From NCBI GenBank assembly GCA_947650365.1, contig OX393553.1, positions 35,900,353-35,964,352 on the forward strand: 64,000 nucleotides of DNA, given 5' to 3'. Origin of the DNA: Chamaelirium japonicum (taxonomy: Eukaryota > Streptophyta > Magnoliopsida > Liliales > Melanthiaceae). Every line of letters starts with the position of its first letter. Position 1 is the stretch's first letter. Under the pieces are notes generated by a model. That model saw only the letters and a list, made by a program, of their open reading frames with translations. It did no database searches and was not told where the DNA came from. Of the stretch, positions 1 through 12,057 are shown piece by piece. The position numbers and the translations under genes are program-made.

Positions 1-522
1 GTTCGAAAATTAAAACAACGGAGATAAAAGATTTCAAGAAAAAAAAGAAAGGAAAAGAAGGATGAATATGAGGCAACATGGGCTTCGAAATCCACGCCAA
101 AAAGAAAAAAAATGAGGAATCAATTTACTTAGATCATAAAATATCCTAGTTACAACCTCACAGTGAACAATTATGCAAATTTCATCCTTGGAAAATTATA
201 TTGAACCTCTGCCATCAATCTAAATCAATGGTTACTAACAAGGCACTTCAAGAAAAATGCAGTTGTCTCCTGACTCTCCTTAAGTAGAGTTTCCACTATT
301 AGTTATATGAAGTGTAGGGGTGTATTCACATATATTAACATACTTGTACGTGTATCGTTTGTTCTTATCTTTCAGTTTGTATGTATAGGACTAATGTATT
401 GTCTTATACACCTTTCAATTTATTGTGTGCCATCATTGTGGTATTTCACGTAATTGTATGTATTTGATTAAATGTTCTAACAAGATTTGTATTCGAATTT
501 CAAACATTTCTCCTTAAACTAT

Positions 523-571
523 CATGGTATTAGAACTCTAAAATTATAATGGTATTAGAACTCTAAAATTG
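523..571. repeat. Two-copy ~25-bp tandem repeat, primer-site-like
   Basis: The string ATGGTATTAGAACTCTAAAA occurs at 524 and again at 549. It resembles a decayed copia primer-binding site, which supports a relic LTR just upstream. No coding sequence follows. Confidence 0.55.
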
Positions 572-1136
572 ATAGAATCCTTTTATAATTTCCACGTAAA
601 ATTTAAGTTTATATATACTATGACATGTTTTTGGTTGATTGGATGCTTAGTAAGACACAAGATCATATAATTGACACATAGAAGAAGGGTGATATATAAT
701 TGGTTGAGAAAGAAATGGAACAAGTCATTTTGTCTTAATAAATGGAGGATTGAAATATAGTGTTTCTTTGCAGAATACAAATACAAGGCTCAAGGTTCAA
801 GCATATCAGAAGTAGTGGTCCAAGTCCAGAGACGTGTTCCCTAGTTTATAGGAACATGTTTGATAGCCGATTCTGCTTACAAGATGCAGAATCACACTTC
901 TAAATCAGAAACAATGGCAGATTGCAATAGTCACAAGTATGAATGGACGATCTGGAACTGCAAGATTTGCAAGATTACACCAAATCAGCTAAGGAAGAAC
1001 ACCCTAGTCCCCCATCATAAATCTGTACGATGCCGATACCCAACCATTTTTCCAAAAGACACCTAATAGTGAGGTACAAAACTTTACAAGTAGTGAGTAG
1101 TTAGTAAGCAAAGGGTTGCCCAAGGGGAATAGTTTA

Positions 1137-1433
1137 TTACTCTAATTAGGAATTAACAAACATAAAGAAAAAAAAAAGCAATTATTCACAGGCATGTATA
1201 GCCAGACTTGATTAATAGTGGCCAGCAAGCATCCATTGCAGATGTTACAGAAATACCGTCTGTTCACTTCTTATAACAATGTTGATTACTCTAATTAGGA
1301 ATTAACAAACATACAGAAAAAAAAATTCAGCAATTATTCACAGGCATGCATAGCCAGCCTTGATTAATAGTGGCCAGCAAGCATCCATTGCGGATGTTAC
1401 AGAAATACCGTCTGTTCACTTCTTATAACAATG
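1137..1433. repeat. Two-copy tandem duplication, ~147-bp unit
   Basis: Copy 1 spans 1137-1281 and copy 2 spans 1286-1433. Both run from TTACTCTAATTAGGAATTAA to CACTTCTTATAACAATG with only a few differences, so this is a recent local duplication in non-coding DNA. Confidence 0.9.
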
Positions 1434-1961
1434 AAAGGATACTCTCTATGCTCTGCTGTGAATTGTTGAGCTTGGCAAGCTTGTCCGTCAATATCTGCCC
1501 ATTAAATAACCCGCTCATTGTCCCTGATTTAGTAATCTACAAAATCAAGAGGAGGAAAGCCTACAAAGATACAATATAAGAAAGGTCAGATTATATTAAA
1601 GAGTAAAAGGCACTTAAAAAAACAAGTGAACTTGGCATGAACCAGTTTAGACATTTACATTAAGCCAAAGAATTCAGTGACTATGCCTCTTATTCTATGA
1701 TTTGGGGGACACGGGAAATTAGGGCTTCGGAGCCGTGTCTACCCGTGTCGACACGGATCCCCGTGTCTACCCGTGTCGACACGGCGGAGAAGTGAAGGAA
1801 TCGTCCGCGATGAAGTCGCAGAGCGATCTCCGCGATTTCAACGCAGTGGAAATCGATCGTCTGCGACTTCTACGGAGTAGATAGAGATCGGGAGGGGGGG
1901 GGGGGGGGAAACAACCAGGAAACGTAAAGGATTTGGGGATCTAAATAGAAACAAAAACCCC

Positions 1962-1970
1962 TATAAATTA
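1962..1970 (+). promoter_or_regulatory. TATA box of the hAT transposase gene
   Basis: TATAAATTA lies about 30 bp before a CT-rich leader and about 1 kb before the transposase ATG at 2967. The distance is explained by a probable 5' UTR intron (about 2213-2931). Inference from sequence only. Confidence 0.5.
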
Positions 1971-1989
1971 GAGGGAGCGTACCTCTCAA

Positions 1990-2966
1990 CAGCCGCACCA
2001 ATCGCTCCGATCTCGTCGCCGCTCCGAGCTCGTCGCCGCTCCGAGCTCTTCCTCCAAGCCGGCGAGATCATCCCTGCAGCCACCGAGGTCCTCCTCCAAG
2101 CCGGCGAGATCTTCCCTGCAGCCACCGAGGTCCTCCTCCTCCAAGCCGGCGAGATCGTCGCCGCTCCGAGCTCCTCTCCCTCTTCTCTCTTCTCCGCAGA
2201 GATATCGATTGAGGTTTTTTTTTTTTATTTGATACTTATCATCTTCCGTCGGTGGGCCCCGGACCCGAAACCACTCACTGCCTTACCTCTAACCGGTGGG
2301 CCCCGCGCGAATCACAGCCGACGACGGGCTGCTCAGCATCACAGCCGATGGCTGCTGCCTGTGCTTGTGATGCACGGCTTGATGGTCGACTGTGATGCAG
2401 TGTTTTCAAAACCGAACCGGAAGGCAAACGGAAAATGCATCCGGTTCGGTTCGGTTTTATATAGATATCTACTAAATTCTTCAATGGGAAGGTTTGATTC
2501 CTAGGTTAACATACAAACCGGTTTATTCAAAGACCGAACCAAAACTTGGTCCGTGCGCATCACAGCCGACCATCACCTGTTGCTGTGATGCATGCCGAGA
2601 ATCGGTAGGCCCGTGCGCATCACAGCCGATCGGCTGGCCTGCGCGCATCACAGCCGCACGATGGCAAATTACCGAGTGCCTGTGATGCACGTCGATGCAT
2701 ATGGCTGTGATGCACGCCGAGCCCACCGACCGGGTGGCTGCATATGGCTGTGATGCACGCCGAGCCCACCGACCGGGTGGCTGCATATGGCTGTGATGCA
2801 CGCCGAGCCCACCGACCGAGCGGCCGACTAGAGACTGTTACGTTTTTTCCTCTTTGCTGTGATATATGTAGGTAAAAAACTTTTGATACCAAATATTTAT
2901 TATTTATTTATTGTTCTCTTCATACTTGCAGTCAAGTGATTTGTTATCTTCTGTTGGCTATATAAT
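1990..2966 (+). other. Probable 5' leader and 5' UTR intron of hAT transposase
   Basis: A GC-rich repetitive leader (2000-2180, repeats of 'CTCCAAGCCGGCGAGATC') ends at a possible donor, GAG|GTTTTT, at 2213. A good acceptor, CATACTTGCAG, ends at 2931, 35 bp before the ATG. The intervening DNA has no long open frame and carries many CATCACAGCCG / GGCTGTGATGC motifs. RNA evidence would be needed for the donor. Confidence 0.45.
2697..2822. repeat. 43-bp minisatellite inside the hAT element
   Basis: About three copies of a 43-bp unit starting GCATATGGCTGTGATGCACG begin at 2697, 2740 and 2783. The unit shares the GCTGTGATGC motif found in reverse orientation at 2300-2650. Confidence 0.85.
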
Positions 2967-5218
2967 ATGAGTTCCATCCAAGAGGGTAGTAGTGGGAGCA
3001 ATAATCAAAAGTCTGAAGATCCTGATTGGGAGTTTCCTCTATGGAAGTATGTTGACAGAATTGAGAAGATAACTGGCGGTGGGGGTAATTGGAAATTTCA
3101 TTGCACCTTTTGTAAGGAGGTATATAAAGGGTCATATACAAGGGTAAAGGCACATTTACTTCAAATCGGCAATCAAGGAATTCGAAAGTGCAGTGGTATT
3201 GACTTTGAAAGCATTCAAACATTAAGAAAATTACAAAATGATGCAGAAAATCAAAAGAAATTACTTTCTGCAAGTGTTGGTGGTTATGCTAGTATTCCTT
3301 TACCTATTGTTGATGAAGGATCAAAAAAGCGAAAAGGAAATAAAACATTGGGCGACTTTTACAATGTGGAAGCACGGAATGAGCTAGATCATTTAATTGC
3401 TCGTTATTTTTATGCAGCAGGTATTGCACTTTCAGGAGTTATGAATCCAGTTTTTCAACAGATGATCAAGCATGCATGCAATAGTAATTTGCCTGGATAT
3501 GAAGTTCCAAGTTATGATAAAGTACGAACAATATTGATGGCACAAGAGAAAGCCAATATAAATCAAATTTTGTCTTCAATAAAAGCTGGATGGCCACGTA
3601 CTGGTGTTTCGATTGTTAGTGATGGATGGACAGATAATAACAGTCGTCCCCTCATCAACTTCTTAGCATCGTCTTCTAGTGGTCCAATGTTTTTGAAGGC
3701 AATTGACTCGTCTGGGGAGTATAAGGATGCTACATATATTTCGAAATTATTTCTTGAAGTCATTACTGAAGTGGGGCCCTTAAATGTTGTCCAGATTATC
3801 ACTGATAATGCTGCTGTTTGTAAAGCTGCTGGTTTGCGAGTTGAAGAGACATATCCACACATATTTTGGACACCTTGTGTTGTTCATACGTTGAACTTAG
3901 CTTTAAAAGACATATGTGCATCCGAGAGGGCTGATAAAAATAGATTTCAGCAGTTCGAATGGATTCAGAATATTATTTTTGATGCAAGAACATTGAAGAC
4001 TTTTGTTACAAATCACTCGCATGCACTAAAAATATTCAATAAATACTCTCATCTTCGGCTTCTTAATATTGCAGAAACTCGGTTTGCTTCAAATATTATT
4101 ATGTTACAACGAGTGCAAAAAGTTAAGAAATCATTAGAGAAAATGGTCCTTGATGAAGATTGGAAAACATCTTATAGGCCAGATGACAGAAAGAAAGCTG
4201 ATTATTTAAAAAACATCATTTTATATGATAGCTGGTGGGATCAAGTTGAATATTTTTTATCATTTATTGCACCAATTGTCAATATGTTGAGAGAAGCAGA
4301 TTCTGACAAACCTTGTCTACATCTGATTTATGATAAGTGGGATACTATGATTGAAAAAGTCCGTGCTATTGTCTTTGCTCACGAGAAGAAAAATCTCCTT
4401 ACAGATAGCAGTGATTTCTATACTGAGCTACATGATGTCTTGGTTAAAAGGTGGAATAAAAGCAATACCCCATTGCACTGCCTCGCACATTCATTGGTTC
4501 CCAAATTTTACAGCGATAGATGGTTGATAGAAGGAGGTGAAGGTTTGAAGCGTGTTGCTCCACATCGTGATGAAGAAATATCAGAAGGACGCAATAAATG
4601 TCTGGAGAGGCTATTTTCAGAAGGAGATATTGCAGAAGTACGGCAACAATATGCAGATTTCTCAATGGCTTGTAATAAATTTTCAAGTTGGCAATCTAAT
4701 CGTGACAGATACTCAATGGAGCCACAAACATGGTGGGCAAATTATGGGGCCGGTGCTCCAAAGATTGCGGCATTAGCTGATAGGTATACCATTTCGTTTA
4801 AATATTATTTTATTGAATCCTTACAAGTTTAAATATTGTTTTATTGAATCCTTACAAGAACATTGTGCATTGTAGGTTGCTTAATCAACCAGCTTCTTCT
4901 TCTTCTTGTGAGAGAAATTGGAGCACGTTCTCATATATCTTGAATGTGAAGCGGAATCGAACAAAATCAAATCGTGCTGAAGATCTTGTTTTCATTCATA
5001 GCAATTTAAGACTATTATCTAGGAGGGAGCAGAGTTACAAAGATGGTCCTTCAAAGTGCTGGGATATGATGGCTGAAGAATCAAACTTAGAGTTTCCTAT
5101 AGACATGGACCTCGAGGAACTTTCCCTCAATGATCCAGTCGTCGAACGCATGCATGTGATAGCGGATGATGATACTCAAGATGTTGATCCAGACATGCCT
5201 CCTCTTGAAGACACTTAA
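2967..5218 (+). CDS. hAT transposase (BED finger, DUF659, C-terminal dimerisation domain)
   Basis: Catalyses cut-and-paste movement of the surrounding element. Read as join(2967..4783, 4876..5218), 719 residues: the 92-bp intron has GT/AG ends and the join keeps the frame (codon AG|G). The N-terminus holds a BED zinc finger (FHCTFC at residues 44-49, then RVKAHLL and a later Cys). The middle is a DUF659-like RNase H-fold region with VSDGWTDN and later ITDNAA and TPCVVHTLNLAL. The second exon carries the hAT dimerisation signature SSSSCERNWSTFS. No stop or frameshift interrupts it, so the protein may be functional. If the intron is not spliced, translation ends at 4832 and the dimerisation domain is lost. 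Confidence 0.93.
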
Positions 5219-5537
5219 GCTTTTTTTTTCGCCAAATGATTTGCTTTTTTGATGTTTATCCTTTAAAGTTCTATTTTCAATCGTTTGTGTGTGAACTCTA
5301 GTAATATTTGATAATTCTACACTAGTTATTTTCAACCGTTTTTAACTTCATAATTTTTTTGATGTTATATATATACCCACGTGTCCCCGTATCCATCTTT
5401 TATGATTTTGCCGTGTCCGAGTCCCGTATCCGTGTCGATACTCGACACCCGTGTCCGTGTCCACAGATCATAGCTCTTATTGGTACATGCATGCATGTAA
5501 GTAGAGCATATTTTCTCGCACAAAAGGCAACTTCACA

Positions 5538-6585
5538 CTTAACACCTTTGTAGTCAAAGCGTCGCCTAGGAGGGCACCTAGGCGTTTTGGGACCCCTGGG
5601 TGCCTAGGCAACCCCCTAGGCAGCGGTTTTCTCTAGGCGATTGCCTAGGACAGCCTAATGCCTAGGCGCCTAGGACCGCCTGGGCAGTTTTTTCACTTGA
5701 TCCAATTTGGGATTTTTCCAAAATTGAGTTGAATTAACCATAATTGACTTGCATTAACTCAAAATTGAGTTGAATTAACTCAAATTGAGTTGAACAAACT
5801 CAAAATTGAGTTAAATTAACTCAAATTCTTATGCTAGGCTCATAAGAATTTGGAGTTTTTTCAAAATTTAGTTGAATTAACTCAAATTCTTATGACGGGT
5901 TCATAAGAATTTGAGGGCTTTTCAAAATTGAGTTGAATTAACTTAAAATTGAGTTGCATTAACACAAATTCAGTTGAATAAACTCAAAATTCAGTTGAAT
6001 TAGATCAAATTCTTATGATGTTCATAAGAATTTGGGGGTTTTTTAAAATTGAGTTGAATTAACTCAAATTTGAGTTGAATTAACTCAAATTTGAGTGTTG
6101 GGTTCATAAGTATTTGGGGGGTTTTCAAAATTGAGTTGAATTAACTCAAAATTGACTTGAATAAACTCAAAATTGAGTTGCATTAAATCAAAATTGACTT
6201 GAATAAACTCAAAATTGAGTTTATGTAACTCAAATTCTTATGATTGGTTCATACGTATTTGGGGGTTTTTCAAAATTGAGTTGAATTAACTCAAAATTGA
6301 GTTAAATTAATTCAAATTTTTATGATTGGTTTATAAGAATTTGGTTTTTTTTTTCAAATTTGACTTGAATTAACTCAAAATTAAGTAGAATTAACTCAAA
6401 TTGAGTAAAATTAACTCAAATTCTTATGATAGGTTCATAAGAACTTAGGGGTTTTTCAAAATTGAGTTGAATTAACTCAATATTGAGTTGAATTTAAATA
6501 TTGAATAATTACTCATCGCCTAGGCGCCGCTTCACATAGATAGGCGAAAATGCCTAGGCGTCGCCTTGACTACACTGTTTAACAC
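5538..6585. mobile_element. Non-autonomous hAT-like MITE, GTAGTCAAGGCG family, copy 1
   Basis: The element is 5546-6577. The left end is CTTTGTAGTCAAAGCG and the right end read inward is CAGTGTAGTCAAGGCG. Flanks are CTTAACAC (5538-5545) and TTTAACAC (6578-6585), an 8-bp TSD with one mismatch. Next to each end are GCCTAGGCG-type motifs. The core (5700-6500) is an imperfect array of TTGAGTTGAATTAACTCAAA, itself a palindrome. No coding capacity. Confidence 0.85.
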
Positions 6586-6793
6586 TAAGTTAACATGCTT
6601 TCCTATTTATTACATGTCACATGCCCTTCAACGGCGACTAATTATTTATGCTAAATAAAAGAAGGGAAAGTTCGCAATTATGAAAAAAATTTATTCGCAC
6701 CATTAAGGAACATAATTACATATGGAAGGTTAACAAGGTGCCATCTGTTGGATAGCGGTCAACGTTTTGAATATTAAATTAAAAACAAATGAT

Positions 6794-7816
<1,023 letters not shown>

Positions 7817-8121
7817 CACCCATTTGTAACTACTTAGCGTTAATCAAAATGGTAATGTCTTGGAGTTATCCAACATCTAGTGGGAAGACCATTTATGGCA
7901 CCTTATTGTTGCATTGCCTTTAATCATTAATCATCTTCAAGAGCAATGAAAAAAACACAAGAAAAATTCTTCTCTCATTCTCAAAAGTTTTCTGGTTTTC
8001 GAGTTTTGTTCACGGTGCTAAATCGACTAGCGATCCATCCCGTTTGGTTATTGTGCTGGGCAGATGGGCGACATAGTATCCTAGGAGAGCTATCACAGAA
8101 GGAGAGATACTTTTCGAGATT

Positions 8122-8374
8122 GTTAGAAACAGATATGCTGAAAATACAAGCAAAACACAGTAATAAATCTAGTATCAATTGATCGAATGAATTATACTTA
8201 AAGAAATAGAAATCATGCCTGAATTGACGAATCGAGCATGAAACTTCTTCCCTCGAAGAGTATTTACCTCATGTGAAGGGTTGAATAAGATAACTCTCCT
8301 AGGATACTATATCGTCCCTCCGATCAGCACAACAACCAAACGGGATGGACCATGAGTTGATTTAGCATCGTGAA
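8122..8374 (-). repeat. Inverted copia LTR fragment (fold-back inside the 5' LTR)
   Basis: Read on the minus strand, this segment reproduces the 3' half of the same LTR (CATCCCGTTTGG ... TCGATCAATTGAT ... CTAACA). The forward LTR copy runs to about 8121 (TTTTCGAG) and then flips to TGTTAGAAAC, the reverse of the LTR end. The result is a long inverted repeat within one LTR. Confidence 0.85.
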
Positions 8375-9116
8375 CTATGCTATCAAAGTCGGGACTAGTC
8401 GGCGACTAGTCCCCGACTAGTCCCTGGGCGGCATTTTACCGACTGATTAATTTTGATTCTGTCATTGCTAGGCGGAATCCCGACTAGTCCCCGACTAGAT
8501 CCGACTAGCCCGACGAGTCCCCGACTAACGACTGCCGACTAGTCCCCAGGCAGCATTCTGCAAGCAAATTTTTTTGTTTTAAAGGAGTCTTTGCAAGCAA
8601 TTTTGTTTGGATTTTTTTACATTGGCTCAAAGTCTTAAGTCGCAAGACTCACAACTATGGCTCTTCCCTGTAATCATCTGTTGAGCACCTGAGAATCTCA
8701 GATAAAAACATAGACAAATAATTAGTTTATTTGTTGATATCCATATAACCCTATAATCAAAATTAGGGTGGTTCACTGATTAAACATCATCAAACAAATA
8801 TTGTGATGAATTCTTAGTTCTGAGTCTTTTGACATGGGCATGAAGCTAATATAACTGTGTTCTGTTAGACTGTTACTTATGTATTTATACCCATGCTGTG
8901 AAGTGTGAAGGTATGTATTGTTATTAACCGACTAATATCATATACTTATTGACATTTATGCTAGTTCATATATCATATATGTTTAGGGAGGGGGGGAGGG
9001 GTTAGAATAAGTTTTGGCCGACTAGTCCCGAATTAGTCTCGACTAGTCCCGACTAGTCCTAATCGGCCCTTAGCCGACTAGGGCCGACTACCGACTTTGA
9101 CTGCATAGATCGTGAA
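8367..9116. mobile_element. Non-autonomous hAT-like MITE, CTATGC/GTCAAAGTCGG family
   Basis: The element is 8375-9108 (734 bp) with a perfect 8-bp TSD ATCGTGAA (8367-8374, 9109-9116). The left end is CTATGCTATCAAAGTCGG; the right end read inward is CTATGCAGTCAAAGTCGG. Both ends carry clustered CGACTAGTCCC motifs (8395-8560 and 9015-9095). There is no open frame. Its terminal CTATG is the same as that of the transposase-bearing hAT at 1695-5473. Confidence 0.93.
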
Positions 9117-9357
9117 TAACCCTGCACAAGAGGGAAGACGCTTCGTGATTACTTCGTTAATTCAGGCATGTTTAATCTTTTTCTTTAAGTATACTTTATT
9201 TTCTCATTAATCAACTTAATTATTGTGATCTCAGCTTACAATTTTTCAGCATATCAATTTCCAACAATCTTGAAGAGTCTTTATATGCTAAAAAATCCTC
9301 TCTCATTTATGTTCTCTTAGTTGTTAGTTCAGATTTAGCCCACCTATTTGCCTTGTA

Positions 9358-10230
9358 ATGGGTCAACTCTCTATGGAATCGTTTGCAAAACCCGAAACCT
9401 TTAGTGGCAAAGATTATAATAGGTGGAAACACCAAGCTCGATATTGGTTAAATGCTTGAGGACTCCTTCCCGCTATTTTGGGTTTAAAAGAACCACCCAA
9501 ATACTCTAATAAAGAGGATGAGGCTCCCGTTCTGTGGCGCACTCATAAGAAAAATGGGATAATCCTTTAACCAAAAAATGAATTTTATTATTATTGCAAA
9601 AATCAACTGCTTGGCATTCTTTCTCTAGAAATGTATGGTACTTATATCATAGTACCTAGTGCCAAGGAGATTTAGGAAAAATTGGAACGTCGGTTCAAGA
9701 GGGAGGATGTTGTTGAAAAATTGTATCTCTCCTCTTACTTTAGTAAATTCAAAATGATAGATGGTACACTAACAGGTGATAACTTCAAGTGTTTGAAAAC
9801 TTTGTGAAGATATTTGAAGCTAGGAATACCAAGCTTGATGAATTCTACCTCATAACCCAAGACCTAGACAAACTCCCTCCTTGTAGCCAATTTGCTCAGG
9901 ACATTAGAGAAAAATGTTCATCTTCAATTACCATGGATTTTATACTAAATGCAATCCGAGCTCATGATCTCTATCGCTCTAACAGTGGGGCCTCCTCTAC
10001 CTCTCCACAAACCAAGACTAACCTTCTTGAGGATAGAAGCAAGGGTCCTAATCCAAACCATAGACAAAAGAAGTTTTTTGAACCAAAACTAACAAAAATT
10101 TCAAAAATATAAAATTCCATTCCCATAACAAGGCCGATAGGTGGTGCTACGTCTACGAGAGGACTAACCACATTGCAAAGGACTGCTTCTACAAGAATAA
10201 AGCTCATGAGAATGGACGGTCAGGACCTTC
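9358..10230 (+). pseudogene. Copia gag remnant
   Basis: Reads from the ATG at 9358 into MESFAKPETFSGKDYNRWKH, typical of copia Gag N-termini. It then meets an in-frame stop near 9460 and further shifts. A longer open piece at 9789-10112 holds the central Gag region. Near 10140 a decayed zinc knuckle reads WCYVYERTNHIAKDCFYKNK; the second cysteine of the CX2C is lost. Clearly non-functional. Confidence 0.8.
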
Positions 10231-10339
10231 AGCTTCCCAACCTAATGTCAACATGGTGACTAGGTCTGAAGAAACCCCTGGAGAAATGATCAGGTCAGTG
10301 TCCTTACCGGAAGCTAATATGACCTATGATCCTCATGAC

Positions 10340-11600
10340 AGGTGAATTGACACAAAAGCAAATGTGCACGTGTGTGCTGACTTGAGTGTGTTTTCATTCT
10401 ACCAGGACCCAAGTGGAAGAAGCGTAGCCATGGGAATAGTGTTCATGCAAGTTTTGTTGGGGATAGGAAGCGCTGACCTGCAACTTACTTATGGGAGAAC
10501 GTTGACTTTACACAATGTGCATCATGTCCAGGACATTAGGAAGAATTTGATTAGCAGACATCTTCTAGTACAGAGAGGTCTTAAAATTATATTTGAATGT
10601 AATAAATGTGTTGTCTTTTAAAGTCACTTTCCTTGATCGTGGCTATTTGTCTAATGAACTTTTCAAATTAAATGTTGTACCCTCTTCTGTTTCCAATAAA
10701 ATTTACCTTCTATTATTTGCAATACTAGCACTTCTAATATTTGGCATTCTCGTCTTAGACATGTGAATTTCAACCTATTAAAAAAATATTTTTAAAAAAT
10801 ATTATTCCTAAATCAAAAATAAATTTTAAAAAGAAATGTGAAATTTGTGTTCAAGCAAAAGAACTCCAAAAATACTATCCTTCGGTTACCAGGGATACTA
10901 GTCTATTAGAACTAATTTTTAGCGATGCGTGTGACTCTACTAGAACGTCTAGAGGAGGTAACTCTTATTTTGTAACTTTTATCGATGATTTTTCATAATA
11001 TTGTTATATATATATTCTAAAAACAAAAGATGAAGTGTTTCCTAAACTTAAGATATATAAAGCTGAAGCTTAAAACTTTTTAGAAAAAAAAAAACAACTT
11101 TCTGTGATCTGATTGAGGAGATGAGTACACCCCTCATGAACTAAACCATTATGTGAAGAACATGGTATTGTTAATTAGGTTAGTCCACCTTATTCTTCTC
11201 AATCAAACGGCATTGCGGACCTTAATGAATATAGTAAATTCTATGTTTCGTAACTCTAGGGCACTTGGAATTTTTTGTTTTTATTTTTTATTTTATTATT
11301 ATTATTATTTATTTTTTTTTGGGGGGGTGGGGGGTGGGAGCTTTACTCACCACAAATCACATCCTAAACCGGATACCTTCTAAGCACTCCAATATATTTA
11401 TTTGAACATTGGAAGAAGAGAGCCCAACCTAAGTAACTTTAGGGTTTGGGGATGTTTGGCTAAAGTCAATATTCCATAACCCAAAAGTAAGAAGATAGGA
11501 CCAAAAACCATTGATACCATATTTACAAGTTTTGCCTCGGACAGTAGCGCTAATAGATTTTGATATATCACTCTGAGGTACCAGAAATTTCTAACAATAT
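10340..11600 (+). pseudogene. Copia protease/integrase remnant
   Basis: The piece at 10364-10621 resembles the region after the copia protease (VHHVQDIRKNLIS). Around 10740 is a GAG-pre-integrase-like string, IWHSRLRHVNF. Near 11100-11200 broken integrase-core motifs resemble CDRGGEYTPHE and YSSQSNGIA. At 11410-11560 a shifted frame gives the integrase C-terminal region (GRREPNLSNFRVWGCLAKV). A T-rich, G-rich low-complexity tract at 11270-11340 interrupts it. Many stops and frameshifts. Confidence 0.75.
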
Positions 11601-11603
11601 CAT

Positions 11604-12057
11604 CTTATAAGCAATGTTCTAAAAAGCGGTATAGGCGGTTGCCTAGGCGTTAGAAGGCCCCCCACCGCCCAGCCTAACCCCTAGGTGGTCCAGAAAAGCG
11701 GCCGCTAGGCTGGGTAGGCGACCGCTTAGGCGGGTCTAAGCGCTAGAACGTGTATAGATGTTATTCTATTATTGATAATCTTGAATTTATGTTTTGGATT
11801 GTACTAAAATCATGGATATTTGATATTATCTCATAATATCATGCTTGCTTTTGTTCATGTTAATATTGAGTTTATGGTTATGTAAATGATATATGTTCTT
11901 TAAAAGAATTGTAGGGATAATCTTAAATCTATAATAATTTTAAAACATATATATTATAAGTAATTTTAAAAAGTCAAAACACCTAGGCGGCCTAGACGCT
12001 ATAAGGTCCCCGACCGCCCGACTAGCGCCTAGCGCTTTTTAGAACATTGCTAAGAAC
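11604..12057. mobile_element. Non-autonomous hAT-like MITE, TTCTAAAAAGCG family, copy 1
   Basis: The element is 11612-12049 (438 bp). Both ends, read inward, start CAATGTTCTAAAAAGCG. Subterminal motifs are GCCTAGGCG and GCGCTAG; the core is AT-rich. Flanks CTTATAAG and CTAAGAAC match at only 5 of 8 positions, so the TSD has decayed. The same family at 54795-55276 has a perfect TSD. Confidence 0.85.

Larger units (their letters stand above)
1..1686. other. AT-rich flanking DNA, no gene seen
   Basis: No open frame longer than about 70 codons and no recognisable domain. Around 313-520 the sequence resembles the end of an old copia LTR, followed at 524 by a degenerate methionine-tRNA primer-site-like string (ATGGTATTAGAAC against the usual TGGTATCAGAGC). 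This is a weak reading. The rest is featureless apart from two short duplications listed separately. Confidence 0.5.
1687..5481 (+). mobile_element. hAT DNA transposon with transposase and 8-bp TSD
   Basis: The element proper is 1695-5473 (3779 bp). It is flanked by a perfect 8-bp duplication, CTCTTATT, at 1687-1694 and 5474-5481, the hAT hallmark. The left end reads CTATGATTTGGGGGACACGG; the right end read inward is CTATGATCTGTGGACACGG. Both subterminal regions are packed with short CCGTGTC/GACACGG motifs (1723-1790 and 5376-5462), likely transposase-binding sites. It encodes a complete-looking transposase with one intron and has a TATA box and probable 5' UTR intron, so it looks autonomous. 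The terminal CTATG departs from the usual hAT CARNG only at position 2. Confidence 0.95.

Noticed and set aside
11604-12057. Perfect TSD for the MITE at 11612
   Set aside because: The 8-bp flanks match at only 5 of 8 positions; family membership rests on the ends, not the TSD.
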